This document shows positions 11,101-20,576 of a DNA stretch of 60,000 nucleotides, piece after piece. The first letter of the stretch is position 1. Each line of letters opens with the position of its first letter. The stretch covers positions 7,261,001 to 7,321,000 of the forward strand of contig NC_092674.1 of assembly GCF_964355755.1 (NCBI RefSeq), read 5' to 3'. Both the position numbers and the translations under genes were made by a program. Under the pieces are notes generated by a model that was given only the letters and a program-made list of their open reading frames with translations, had not been told where the DNA came from and searched no databases. This stretch comes from Antedon mediterranea (Eukaryota > Echinodermata > Crinoidea > Comatulida > Antedonidae).

Positions 11101-12384
11101 TATGGTTGGCAGTCCTTGGCTATGGTATGGTGTTGTGAGTTTCACTAGCCCACTGTCTGTTTCACAAGCACCTAAAATTTGAGATTTTTAAAAGTACAAT
11201 AAATAAACAATTTATTTCAGAATTTGGTTAGTCATTTTGGACACTTCCCCTCTGAAATATATTTTCTGACACTACGGCGAACTCCAGTCCTGAAGGTGTA
11301 ATCTTATAAATATCACTAATAACCACTTTGTTTTATACTTTATATAGACATACCATCCAACATGTTATCAAGATGCGAAAGAGGTAAGTGTTTTATTAAT
11401 TAAACAAATTGATATTTTTAACAGAATAAAGAACAGTAAAGAACAGATATATTCTGTCAATTTTTCATGGCATCATTAAATCTAATGTTAATTACTTAAA
11501 ATGCTTTTGATTTTTATAATGCTTTTTCTTCAGCTCCTCCACTTTTATCTTTTTTTTAAAGAAATACTGAAATAAAATGGCTACAAATGTTTTTTTTTTT
11601 ATAGAATTCGTTATTGGAGCCTCCTACACCAAGTGATGGCATGTTAAGTCCTCCATTTAAATTCAAATCAGATTTGGTGTTCTCGTCGGATGCACCTGTT
11701 GCAAAATTGTTCAAAGATTTCACAGAAACAGAACCAATGGATAATATTAGTACTACTCGAGACAAAACAAATGTTAATAAAACGGTCTCTGAGAATAGTA
11801 CGCAATTGTTAGATAATTTACAAATCAAAAAAGACATTGACGATGTTACTCCATCAGTAGATGAAACGGTAAAAGACTCTACGATGGAACAAAAGAGTGA
11901 AAGAGAACAAAAGAGTGAAGAGGACCAAGAAAATGTTGAATTGAATGTAGAAATAAAGATTGAAAAAGATACATCATCAGCTGGTACTGGTGAGACTGCC
12001 AATACTGTTGTTAAAATGGAACCAGAGGAAGTTTTGACCAGTAATACTGGTGAAACATCTGGAACAGATACTGTAACAGATTCTGTAAGTTTGGAACAAT
12101 CAAAAAAAGAAATTTTGTTGCAAAGTGAAATTAAAACTGAGCAAGAGCTTACAGATCCTAGCAATATCTCTGAAGGTGAATCGAAAGAAAGCGATATGGC
12201 TGCGAAGGCAGAGGAATCAACAGAAGATGAAGCAGCTGGTGATTTGAAGATCGACACCGATAGTCCGGCTCCAAGCAACGAGGAGGATGCTCCTGTTCCT
12301 GTTATGAATGCCATCCAAGTTGTTGGTGGTTTACCAAGGACTAGTTTACGAAGCAACAAAGGTAGAATCCATCGTGACTGGTGA
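2072..12384 (+). CDS. PCF11: PCF11 cleavage and polyadenylation factor subunit (5' end missing)
   Basis: Nuclear subunit of pre-mRNA cleavage factor II (with CLP1). The family binds the phosphorylated RNA polymerase II CTD and couples 3'-end cleavage to transcription termination. Thirteen exons join in frame (6183 nt, 2060 residues plus stop). In order: CID second half with the YLMDSIIKN signature (residues 1-80); Gln-rich helix (about 110-170); RDPRL and RS-like region (223-661); a conserved VSIDPSVKIPKEL segment (about 740); DKDxR-rich region (767-1110); DRDGRP and GPDGRP repeats (1110-1560); DVNSLFAKLLETGI motif (about 1577); first zinc segment CKSCGLRF with HLDWH (1650-1725); second CKVCHEPF with YHPTCY (1759-1801); acidic tail (1802-2060). 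Segment order matches vertebrate PCF11, about 1550 residues; the excess lies mostly in the low-complexity regions. The N-terminal CID exon is outside the window. Convergent with the MTUS-like gene. Confidence 0.95.
2573..2842. mobile_element. Inverted-repeat element in a PCF11 intron
   Basis: GTGTTTTTATATAACACCC at the left pairs with AGGTGTTATATAACAC at the right, with outer AATAAAAACGTATACA and TGTTTTTATATTCA arms. The interior segment TGTCATTTGATTGGACGATT recurs (inverted) at 55497-55533. Confidence 0.6.
3724..3915 (+). CDS. PCF11: PCF11 exon (end of CID, DPAWPI)
   Basis: 192 nt, phase 0 to 0, acceptor ATATTAG, donor AAG/GTACAG. It encodes VDEKTRESMFKLRSTWNGIF and then the DPAWPI and IHVNPKFIKK segments. 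These correspond closely to the last CID helix and the linker of vertebrate PCF11. Confidence 0.93.
4286..4633 (+). CDS. PCF11: PCF11 exon (Gln/Lys/Glu-rich helix)
   Basis: 348 nt, phase 0 to 0, acceptor TTTCATAG, donor GAG/GTAAGG. It encodes a long charged helix (QQQLLQLKRKELEFELEQTK) that aligns with the equivalent Gln-rich helix of vertebrate PCF11 just after the CID. Confidence 0.92.
4800..6118 (+). CDS. PCF11: PCF11 exon (RDPRL repeats, RS-like region)
   Basis: 1319 nt, phase 0 to 2, acceptor TTTCTATAG, donor AAA/GTAAGT. It encodes three RDPRL/I motifs at the start, a PMPGQRM repeat, an R-D-F-P-P-E repeat, then an Arg/Glu/Asp-rich region and an RS-like patch (SRRRSVSPYRRSRSP). If unspliced, the frame stops one codon after the donor, so splicing is needed. 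Confidence 0.93.
6281..6593 (+). CDS. PCF11: PCF11 exon (WEEEPWCERLG, IPKEL motif)
   Basis: 313 nt, phase 2 to 0, acceptor TTCTGTCTAG, donor AAT/GTAAGT. It encodes NGKWEEEPWCERLGP and a terminal RRVSIDPSVKIPKELSAQML, which matches the RLSVDxNLQIPKEL segment of vertebrate PCF11. The open frame at 6151-6498 overlapping it is in another frame. Confidence 0.9.
6851..7881 (+). CDS. PCF11: PCF11 exon (GQID helix, DKDxR-rich region)
   Basis: 1031 nt, phase 0 to 2, acceptor TCTTCTTCAG, donor AAAAG/GTAATT. It begins with LDSGQIDHKQHQELLSKLSE, matching the SGEITQDDF..VHQIRQLF helix of vertebrates. About ten acidic-basic units of type DKDER or D-x-DMR follow. Confidence 0.92.
8071..9431 (+). CDS. PCF11: PCF11 exon (DRDGRP octapeptide array)
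   Basis: 1361 nt, phase 2 to 1, acceptor ACTATTTTAG, donor CCAA/GTAAGT. About 26 degenerate octapeptides of type D-R-D-G-R-P-x-x (8416-9036) are followed by about seven GPDGRP-type units and a short non-repetitive end (MIVNQAVQNVTQMIG). It occupies the place of the RFEGP-type repeats in vertebrate PCF11. Confidence 0.93.
8416..9036 (+). repeat. 24-bp coding minisatellite (DRDGRPxx octads) in PCF11
   Basis: Roughly 26 tandem 24-bp units, core GATCGTGATGGACGACC, read in one frame. The nucleotide units are very similar at 8480-8770 and more diverged at both ends (ERDRR, NRDER variants), as expected for unequal exchange acting on the middle of the array. Confidence 0.9.
9571..9829 (+). CDS. PCF11: PCF11 exon (DVNSLFAKLLETGI)
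   Basis: 259 nt, phase 1 to 2, acceptor TCAATTGCAG, donor AAAGA/GTAAGT. It carries the conserved DVN-LF-KLL-TGI helix that precedes the first zinc segment in the family, then an acidic linker ending ITFDLKDLKE. Confidence 0.93.
10041..10267 (+). CDS. PCF11: PCF11 exon (first zinc-binding segment)
   Basis: 227 nt, phase 2 to 1, acceptor TCTCTTCTAG, donor GGAG/GTACAG. It encodes QCKSCGLRF with MDGYRKHLDWHFKLNRKDRD and then RRWFLSSDSWI. The C-x2-C and H-x3-H ligands are intact. Reading through the donor stops four codons later. Confidence 0.95.
10670..10767 (+). CDS. PCF11: PCF11 exon (linker between zinc segments)
   Basis: 98 nt, phase 1 to 0, acceptor AATTTGTAG, donor GAT/GTAAGT. It encodes AETSFFEEQAVQMKVTEFKV and VPIIPGNDKDD, corresponding to the vertebrate SQFFEKVHEE...SVPAG linker. 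Confidence 0.9.
10840..10945. mobile_element. Decayed half copy of the foldback MITE family in a PCF11 intron
   Basis: GATGTGCTCAAATATGGTAG, TGATATTAAATCATCGTGTC and the flanking AAAAAAAAGT match one arm and the core of the foldback family described at 12516. The outer terminal repeat is lost or strongly diverged. Confidence 0.6.
10986..11078 (+). CDS. PCF11: PCF11 exon (second zinc segment, CKVC)
   Basis: 93 nt, phase 0 to 0, acceptor TATTTTAG, donor AAG/GTAAGC. It encodes ICKVCHEPFQQFWDEDEEQW and LKDAVRIDNK, matching ESCEICQEQF..YWDEEEEEW of vertebrates. Confidence 0.95.
11348..11383 (+). CDS. PCF11: PCF11 micro-exon (YHPTCYQD)
   Basis: A 36-nt exon, phase 0 to 0, acceptor TTTATATAG, donor GAG/GTAAGT. 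It encodes TYHPTCYQDAKE, which supplies the H and last C of the second zinc site. Confidence 0.93.
11605..12384 (+). CDS. PCF11: PCF11 terminal exon (acidic tail with SUMO-type motifs)
   Basis: 780 nt, phase 0, acceptor TTTTTATAG; TGA at 12382-12384. The tail is acidic and Ser/Thr-rich. Three psi-K-x-E motifs are visible: IKIE (11953), VKME (12010) and SEIKTE (12130). The last matches a SEIKTE near the C-terminus of vertebrate PCF11. The tail ends SLRSNKGRIHRDW. Confidence 0.93.
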   Translation, partial: NSLLEPPTPSDGMLSPPFKFKSDLVFSSDAPVAKLFKDFTETEPMDNISTTRDKTNVNKTVSENSTQLLDNLQIKKDIDDVTPSVDETVKDSTMEQKSEREQKSEEDQENVELNVEIKIEKDTSSAGTGETANTVVKMEPEEVLTSNTGETSGTDTVTDSVSLEQSKKEILLQSEIKTEQELTDPSNISEGESKESDMAAKAEESTEDEAAGDLKIDTDSPAPSNEEDAPVPVMNAIQVVGGLPRTSLRSNKGRIHRDW

Positions 12385-12515
12385 AAGAGCTAAAACATCG
12401 TTAAAATGTATTCTGATATTCTGTGTACCACAAGCATAGCTGGTCTATGTAAGAGTAAAGTGCTGTATCAATGGATTTGTTGATGAATTTTTACACTTGA
12501 ACGTATTCTATTGTA

Positions 12516-12648
12516 CTGTCTGCACTATCAAACTAGTTTGACAAAAAAAGTGTGATGTGGCCAAATATGGTAGTGATATGTCATCGTGTCCATGTATAAG
12601 CACATCACATTTTTTTGTCGTAAGGATTGCTAGTGTAGACAGAGTTTA
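12516..12648. mobile_element. Foldback MITE copy in the PCF11 3' flank/UTR
   Basis: Terminal inverted repeats of type CTGTCTACACTATCAAACT open and close the element, with inner arms GTGATGTGCCCAAATATGG and CCATATATGGGCACATCAC. One core unit lies in the loop. The element would fold into an almost continuous hairpin. It is the first of nine recognisable copies in the window and starts 132 bp after the PCF11 stop, so it is probably transcribed. Confidence 0.85.
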
Positions 12649-12689
12649 AACACGGGCAAACACAATTTGTTTCAATATAATGGGATAAT

Positions 12690-12695
12690 AATAAA
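12690..12695 (+). terminator. Candidate PCF11 polyadenylation signal AATAAA
   Basis: First AATAAA after the stop codon, 306 bp downstream and just past the MITE. A second candidate is at 12903-12908. The sequence alone cannot choose between them. Confidence 0.4.
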
Positions 12696-13364
12696 ATTTA
12701 AATATAATATAAGAAAGTTTATGAAGTTGTAGTCTTTGTTTTGAAACATAGTTTAGTTTGATAAAGATTGTTTAATCATCAAAATACAAGTGATTGGAAC
12801 TAAATTAGGCTAAAAGAAGGCTTTAAAAGTCGAGAACTGTAGGAAGAGTCCAATACACATATACCTATGTGGATTGGACTGGAGTTGAGAACCATTTTCT
12901 AAAATAAAATGCGGCTTTCTGGGTACAACCTGGGTATCTAGTCGTTTCTGATTGTGAAAAAGTTACAATGTAAAAATATAAATAATATACAGTAATTCAG
13001 AATTAATCGTGACCTGTTCTTTGATGAATCCAGTTTGTCTTCGATAAAAATTTTGTATATTTTTAAGTGTTACATTTGCAATATCATTTTTAAATGTTGA
13101 ATGCCTTGAACACTACTACTGAGAAGTTAACATTTATCTGTATAATTTGGGGTTTTTTGCGTTCAATTAAAAAAGTGAAATATTGTTTCTAATGCAAAAA
13201 TTACAAAACTAAAAGAAAATATTTTCAAAGTGAAGGTGATTTAATAAATTTTATATGAAAAAAGTAATGGAGCAAGAGTGTTTTAATTTGTAATTTGTCA
13301 ATGGTACTAAAAGAATCATCAGGGGATAGTTTAAATCGCTGGTGCTGCATGAAATGGGATATAA

Positions 13365-15990
13365 TTTATAATTTTTCGAAAAATGGTCAAATTTCAACAT
13401 TTTTATTTTTCGATATAACTGGTTACTTTTGCGTAATTGACATGCGCCGAACATATTATTCGACTCTGCGCATGTTAATTATAATATAGTAAGCAGTTAT
13501 GTCAATAAATAAAAGGATCGAAAATTGGCAATTTTTCGGAAATTTCCATGTACTATAGTACAGGGATTTTTTCGAAAAATGGTCAAATTTCAACATTTTT
13601 ATTTTTTGATATAACTGGTTTAGCATAATTGACATGCGCAGAACATATTATTCGACTCTGCGCATATTGATTATGATATAGTAAGCAGTTATGTCAATAA
13701 ATAAAAGGATCGAAAATTGGCAATTTTTCAGAAATTTCTATGTACTATAGTACAGGGATTTTTTCGAAAAATGGTCAAATTTCAACATTTTTATTTTTCG
13801 ATATAACTGGTTACTATAGCATAATTGACATGCGCAGAACATATTATTCAACTCTGCGTATGTTAATTATAATATAGTAAGCAGTTATGTCAATAAATAA
13901 AAGGATCGAAAATTGGCCATTTTTCGGAAATTTCCATGTACTATAGTACAGGGATTTTCTTCGAATAATGGTCAAATTTCAACATTTTTATTTTTCGATG
14001 TAACTGGTTACTATAGCATAATTGATATGCGCAGAACATATTATTCGACTCTGCGCATGTTAATTATGATATAGTAAGCAGTTATGTCAATAAATAAATG
14101 GATCGAAAATTGGCCATTTTTCGGAAATTTCCATGTACTATAGTACAGGGATTTTTTCGAAAAATGGTCAAATTTCAACATTTTTATTTTTCAATATAAC
14201 TGGTTACTATAGCATAATTGACATGTGCAGAACATATTATTCGACTCTGCGCATGTTAATTATGATATAGTAAGCAGTTATGTCAATAAATAAAAGGATC
14301 GAAAATAGGCAATTTTTCAGAAATTTCCATGTACTATAGTACAGGGATTTTTTCGAAAAATGGTCAAATTTCAACATTTTTATTTTTCGATATAACTGGT
14401 TACTATAGCATAATTGACATGCGCAGAACATATTATTGGACTCTGCGCATGTTAATTATGATATATATAAATTTCCATATACTATAGTACAGGGATTTTT
14501 TCGAGAAATGGTCAAATTTCAACTTTTTTAATTTTCAATATAACTGGTTACTATAGCATAATTGACATGTGCAGAACATATTATTCGACTCTGCGCATGT
14601 TAATTATGATATAATAAGCAGTTATGTCAATAAATAAAAGGATCGAAAATAGGCAATTTTTCAGAAATTTCCATGTACTATAGTAGGGCCTACAGGGATT
14701 TTTTCGAAAAATGATCAAATTTCAAAATTTTTATTTTCGATATAACTGGTTACTATAGCATAATTGACATGCGCAGAACATATTATTCGACTCTGCGCAT
14801 GTTAATTATAATATAGTAAGCAGTTATGTCAATAAATAAAAGGATCGAAAATTTGCCATTTTTCGGAAATTTCCATATACTATAGTACAGGGATTTTTTC
14901 GAAAAATCGTCAAATTTCAACTTTTTTATTTTTCGATATAACTGGTTACTATAGCATAATTGACATGCGCAGAACATATTATTCGACTCTGCGCATGTTA
15001 ATTATGATATAGTAAGCAGTTATGTCAATAAATAAAAGGATCGAAAATTGGCCATTTTTCGGAAATTTCCATGTACTATAGTACAGGGATTTTTTCGAAA
15101 AATGGTCAAATTTCAACATTTTTATTTTTCGATATAACTGGTTACTATAGCATAATTGACATGCGCAGAACATATTATTCGACTCTGCGCATGTTAATTA
15201 TGATATAGTAAGCAGTTATGTCAATAATTGAAAGGATCGAAAATTGGCCATTTTTCGGAAATTTCCATGTACAGGGATTTTTTCGAAAAATTGTCAAATT
15301 TCAACATTTTTATTTTTCGATATAACTGGTTACTACAGCATAATTGACATGCGCAGAACATATTATTCGACTCTGCGCATGTTAATTATGATATAGTAAG
15401 CAGTTATGTCAATAAATAAATGGATCGAAAATTGGCAATTTTTCGGAAATTTCCATGTACTATAGTACAGGAATTTTTTCGAAAAATGGTCAAATTTCAA
15501 CATTTTTATTTTTCGATATAACTGGTTACTATAGCATAATTGACATGCGCAGAACATATTATTCGACTCTGCGCATGTTAATTATGATATAGTAAGCAGT
15601 TATGTCAATAAATAAAAGGATAAAAAATTGGCAATTTTTCGGAAATTTCCATGTACTATAGTACAGGGATTTTTTCGAAAAATTGTCAAATTTCAACATT
15701 TTTATTTTTCGATATAACTGGTTACTATAGCATAATTGACATGCGCAGAACATATTATTCGACTCTGCGCATATTAATTATGATATAGTAAGCAGTTATG
15801 TCAATAAATGAAAGGATCGAAAATTTGCCATTTTTCGTACAGGGATTTTTTCGAAAAATGGTTAAATTTCAACATTTTTACTTTTAATATAACTGGTTAC
15901 TATAGCATAATTGACATGCGCAGAACATATTATTCGACTCTGCACATGTTAATGATAATATTTTTTTTCGAAAAATGGTCAATTTTCTAC
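13365..15990. repeat. 196-bp satellite array (about 14 units)
   Basis: Head-to-tail units of 196 bp (successive copies start exactly 196 bp apart, e.g. 14783 to 14979 and 15363 to 15559), with some shorter units. Each carries TGTACTATAGTACA, TTTTTCGAAAAA, and an inverted repeat TGCGCAGA-N14-TCTGCGCA. The interior is highly homogeneous; the first and last units are diverged and truncated. A minus-strand 64-codon open frame recurs in several units, but 196 is not a multiple of three and it resembles nothing, so it is treated as non-coding. Confidence 0.95.
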
Positions 15991-16105
15991 CATTTTTGAC
16001 ATGGTGGAAAATAATGTTGCCTATTCTTCAAATATTAACACAATATAAATCGAATTATCCTGCCATGATTTATTAAGAATTTGAAAAAAGGTTTGGTCTA
16101 TAACA

Positions 16106-16664
16106 TTTAAAGATGTATTGTCCCTTGAAACACAAAAAAATGAAGATCAAAATATACTAAATTTTAATTGGCTATATCAAAGTAATATTAAAGTTATTCA
16201 CTTTAAGTCAAAAATTTGAGCCAAAAACAACACTTTTACGTAATTAACAGCTAAATTAATTTGATTACATTTCGTCTGGAAAATAGTCGCAAGCGAAAGT
16301 AAACAAAGATTTCAAACCATGAGTATACATTATGCATGATGCTAATTAGGATTGTTTACAACTCGTCACGGTTGAGAGAGGGTGTTTCACACAGATCGCG
16401 AGGAAGGTTTATGATTATGCATACTGAGTAGCCAAATAAGCGCATTGCATTATAAGATATGTTTTGATCGAAAACTTTGGCTGGAAGTCAAAGTTATTTT
16501 TTGAACCAAAAAAACGTCTGTATTTCAGTTAAATTATTTTTTTTTCGACTAATTTTTGGTGAAAGTTAATAACTATCATAATACTTCAAAATGACCGACT
16601 TTTTTTCGAAATCTTTTTATTTTATTTTTTTGAAATTTGACAAAGGGACAATACATCTTTAAGT
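16106..16664. mobile_element. MITE, TTAAAGATGTATTGTCCC family, copy 1
   Basis: The left end TTAAAGATGTATTGTCCCTT and the right end AAGGGACAATACATCTTTAA are inverted repeats about 20 bp long. The ends suggest a TTAA target. The interior is about 520 bp, AT-rich and non-coding. Related copies lie at 19087 and 21430. Confidence 0.85.
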
Positions 16665-16873
16665 AATGAGAGGTAGAAATAGCTTTTGAACCAATCCAAT
16701 CTTCATATTTTTAGTGTTAATAGGTATTACTATTAGCTCTGAAAGAAAACATTATCTTGCCAATAATACTGTATACACAATAGTATTGTATTTAAAAAAA
16801 TGTACATTTCTTTTAAAGAAAATTTAGAAGGTACGTTGTCTATATGGGCTGGAAATAGTCTGAAATAAACATA

Positions 16874-17800
16874 CGCCCGTATTCTTAAACCGGACTTTAG
16901 TCGTAGTTCGAGCTAAAACTAAAAAAATGACGTCATTTTAATTCATAAACCGAACTTCAACTAAATCACCGACTAAATCAGGCCAACCTCGACTAAATGG
17001 AGACGGATTTTGATCGATTTTTTTAGTCCTGGAGGGGGAAGACTAAATGGTCGACTAAATGGTTTTTAAACGATGTTTATAAAAAACGTAACAGTCATTG
17101 AGTTGTTATATTGGCCAGATATTGAAGAATGAAATATCTATATTTATATTAGCTTAATTAAATATACATTGGTATAAATTATAATAATGAAAATCATCTT
17201 TATTTACAACTGTATACAAATTACATTATTTTCTTCGCGCAAGTCCGACTTGAGCTACGTCACGCCATAGCGACAATGGGAGATGCGGCAATTCACCACG
17301 CGATGGAATGTTTAGGGGGCCTAGCGCTTTCTTGTCACGCTATGAAGTGCGTGGTTCGTGGCGATCATACTTTGTTGGGGTCCTAGAAAATATAAAAGTT
17401 ACCGTACCGCCATGGTTCCTAAATATATTTTTAAGATTTTATTTGTTGTTAATCAAATATACTTCACTGTTAAATTAATACTGATATTGTTCTAATAATT
17501 AACGATTAAAATTATTTTTCATGTATATAGTCCTGATGCGTAAAAAGTGTTGTAAGAAATGGAAAGTGATATCAATGCGCAAAATTTCGTCTGCTCCTCA
17601 AATACTCTCTTGTCATTGGCCAATGTATAGCCTTTGTTACCCAGACGTGTGCAACTCGACTAAAAGCTCGACTTCATTAAGTCGAACTGCAAACTTCGAC
17701 TACTTCGTTTTTGAATCGAATTTGAAGTAATAGCTCGAACTACGACTTTTCCAAGTCGAACTTCGAACTACGACTAAAGTCCGGTTTAAGAATACGGGCG
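16874..17800. mobile_element. 927-bp non-autonomous DNA transposon with about 37-bp inverted ends
   Basis: CGCCCGTATTCTTAAACCGG... at the left is matched in inverse at the right end for about 37 bp. Flanking ATA occurs on both sides and may be a 3-bp target duplication. Subterminal short motifs (CGACTAAA, TCGAACT) repeat many times, which is typical of transposase-binding ends. A 69-codon open frame at 17521 resembles no transposase. Confidence 0.85.
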
Positions 17801-18054
17801 ATAGTCTCAATGAAAATAGTTTGTGTTGTTGAATATTATATATATTATTTATTCACTTTTATGATAAAACCGGAAGTGCATTGAATATGTGGTTGAATTT
17901 AACCATTTGTTCAGTTTTTATTTTATATTAAGTGACATTAAAAGAAAAAGTGAATAACTTTATTAAAACTACAAAATGGCCTATTTAAAAGTTTGATTTT
18001 ATTTATCTTTATTCTTTCAAGTTTTTAGATGACAACACATCTAATCTTTTTCCA

Positions 18055-18267
18055 TTTAAGGCCCGTTTACACTAGGACGAAAACGAACGACGTTAAATAG
18101 ATTAGTATACATTTTTGTAAAGTAAACAAAAGAAATTATAAAAGTTTTTATTCTATAACTTATCCCATAATAGTAGAACGAAACCTTTTTTTTTCTGTAT
18201 GAAAAATACATATTTAGCTGCTATTTATTGTAGTTAGTTATTGGTCTAGTATAAACATACCTTAAAT
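18055..18267. mobile_element. Degenerate MITE (TTTAAGG..GTTTACACTAG ends)
   Basis: TTTAAGGCCCGTTTACACTA at the left matches the inverse of AGTATAAACATACCTTAAA at the right with a few differences. About 210 bp, non-coding. Confidence 0.55.
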
Positions 18268-19086
18268 GGAAACTACTTACATAACACAGTAGTTTATTCT
18301 CATTGGAGTCCTTATTCTGAATGTTTAAAATTTTCAACCTTCTATAAATAAACCACATTTTGCAACTGTAACAGATGAGATGGATAGTTGTTACAAAATG
18401 TTATTCTCTTGCAAAAAAACAAAACACATCATTGCTTGCAAGAAACAAAATTGGAATACTATTAATTGGTCATATAATTTAAAAGGCATAATATTCACAT
18501 ACAGTAGACAAAATATAACACTTTCAACAACTCAATCTTGTAGGCTTATTTCTTAATATTCAACAACATTTGACAGTTCTTATAATATAAAAAAATTGTA
18601 AATGAAAACAGAATTAGAAAGGTTCTATAAAAATCGCGACTGTGTGATAACCCAAAACCAAATTATTTAAAAATAATTTTAAAAATTCTCAACAATAAAA
18701 TACGTTCGGTTATAACAATTCAAAAATTCAACAAGATCTCTTCAGAAGCATTTTAAAGAGTAAATTTAAATTTGGAACTTTAATGATAAAACTGATTTTG
18801 GGAGAGTATCTAGATTTTTTATTGTAAGAGTGTTGACCACGTCAGCAAGTGGACGTAGAATTACTGATCGTGCGATCACATCTAATTCTCGACACATTGC
18901 TTGTATCCTTAGGAGAAAGACTCTTTTTACACTTGCCTCTCTCCACCCAGATGTATAAATGGGTACCCGGTTAGATCATTGCGCTGATTACTAGCTGCAT
19001 TAAATAACCGGGTTAATAATGTGAAGCGCCAAGAATCATTATGTAATAAGCGCTATATAAGAAATATTATTATTAAAAAAATACAA

Positions 19087-19394
19087 TTAAAGATTTATTG
19101 TCCCCCAAAAAATGAAAAATGAAGACTTTGTCATTTGAGTAGGGTTTTTGTAGTTTTAATAAAGTTAATCACTTTCGTCGAAAATAAAAAAGGTTTTCAC
19201 TTTTAAAATAACATAATAAATAAATAAAATTCAACCAAAAATCCATTTTTTGTTTAAATTACTGTTTTAAGATAAATAAATTTTGTTTAGATCCAATTTT
19301 TTGTAAAAGTCGACAACTATTATGTAAGATTAAATGGCATATTCAACAAACAAAAATTACAAATATTTTTTTGGGGGACAATACATCTTTAAAT
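19087..19394. mobile_element. MITE, TTAAAGATGTATTGTCCC family, copy 2
   Basis: TTAAAGATTTATTGTCCCCC at the left and GGGGGACAATACATCTTTAA at the right are inverted ends. Shorter interior than copy 1, no coding capacity. Confidence 0.85.
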
Positions 19395-20310
19395 AATGTA
19401 ATATCTCTAATATCTCTCTTTAGAACAGAATTTTACAAATAAACTACATTATAGAAGGCCATGATATTAGCTTTGTGTCAATTATACAGTATATAAACAA
19501 ATATTATACTATGGCAACGGAATCATTACTGTCCTCTATATTGCTTGCGTCTTTATTAACAATATTTACAATATTCAATCAATTATTAAATACTAATAAT
19601 CAATAAACACTAATAATCAATAATCAGTAATAATCAATAAACACATTTCAGCAATATAGATCTATTTGATACATTATAATAACAATATTTTCAAATAATC
19701 TTTTTTATCAAAATATTTTTAATTAATCTACAAATGATACAGGAGCTTGAATTATAATCTTTCTTCTTATTGAAAAAATATAATATTAACATTTGGGAGG
19801 GTTTGGGAGTTGTCAAATAGGTTGACAAAATACTGGCACATTTAAATACTTCGCAACCAAACTAAAAAGTACTTTAAATTGCTCAATTAAATATCTAATT
19901 AATAACTAAATTATTTTTTATTTATAAATGTATAAACAACAAAAATTAACCATAACTAAAATAAAAACCTAAAGGTGGGGCAGTTTGTGGCCAAACTAAA
20001 ATGCATACAGTATACTTAAAAGCACCAAAAAGAATGCAAAACAAAAATGTAAATTTAATGTAAAAAGCACACTGAGCAAAAATCGCATGTTATTCGTCGT
20101 ACTGTATTCATAAATCAATATTGAAGTAAACAATTCATTTTAAAATTAAAGAAAATAACCATGATTGTTTTCAGATTCATTTGATTTTATGCTCATATTC
20201 AGCACACTTATTTTATGATGAAATTTACAATTCAACAATTATAACTGAATCATCATGGTACTGTTTACAACACTTACTGTAACTATAGTAACATGAGTTC
20301 ACAAATATAT

Positions 20311-20521
20311 AGGTCAGTGACCCCACCGTACAGGTCAGTGACCTCAGCACGTAGGCGAATGACACAACCATCATGGCCCAAACAACAAAAGTTGTCACCA
20401 ATCATCCAGGTTATTACCTTAATAATGTAGGTCAGTGACCTCAATGTGTAGGTCAGTGACCCAACAAAGGTCAATGACTTAATAATCCAGGTCAGTGACC
20501 TATCATTTAGGTAGGCAACCC
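20311..20521. repeat. About ten 20-bp units with AGGTCA-N-TGACC palindromes
   Basis: Tandem units of about 20 bp. AGGTCAGTGACC(T/C) is intact at 20311, 20332, 20429, 20450 and 20489; degenerate units lie at 20408, 20468 and 20509. AGGTCA-N1-TGACCT is the inverted-repeat-1 layout bound by some nuclear receptors (EcR/USP, FXR/RXR). The array lies 550 bp past the MTUS-like stop codon and just beyond candidate poly(A) signals. Binding is not shown; it may simply be a minisatellite. Confidence 0.75.
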
Positions 20522-20570
20522 TACAATTCATTCAGTTCTTTTTGCAACAATATACAATTGTTATAAATTA

Positions 20571-20576
20571 TTTATT
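20571..20576 (-). terminator. Candidate polyadenylation signal of the MTUS-like gene
   Basis: AATAAA on the minus strand, about 495 bp after the TGA at 21071. An alternative AATAAA lies at 20605-20610, nearer the stop. Confidence 0.4.

Noticed and set aside
11556-12359. 267-codon open frame antisense to the last PCF11 exon
   Set aside because: Antisense shadow of an acidic, Thr/Glu-rich exon; no homology.
13251-15999. Recurrent 64-codon open frames (minus strand) in the satellite units
   Set aside because: They recur because the 196-bp unit recurs. The frame does not continue between units, there is no splice or homology support, and substitutions are not concentrated at third positions by eye.
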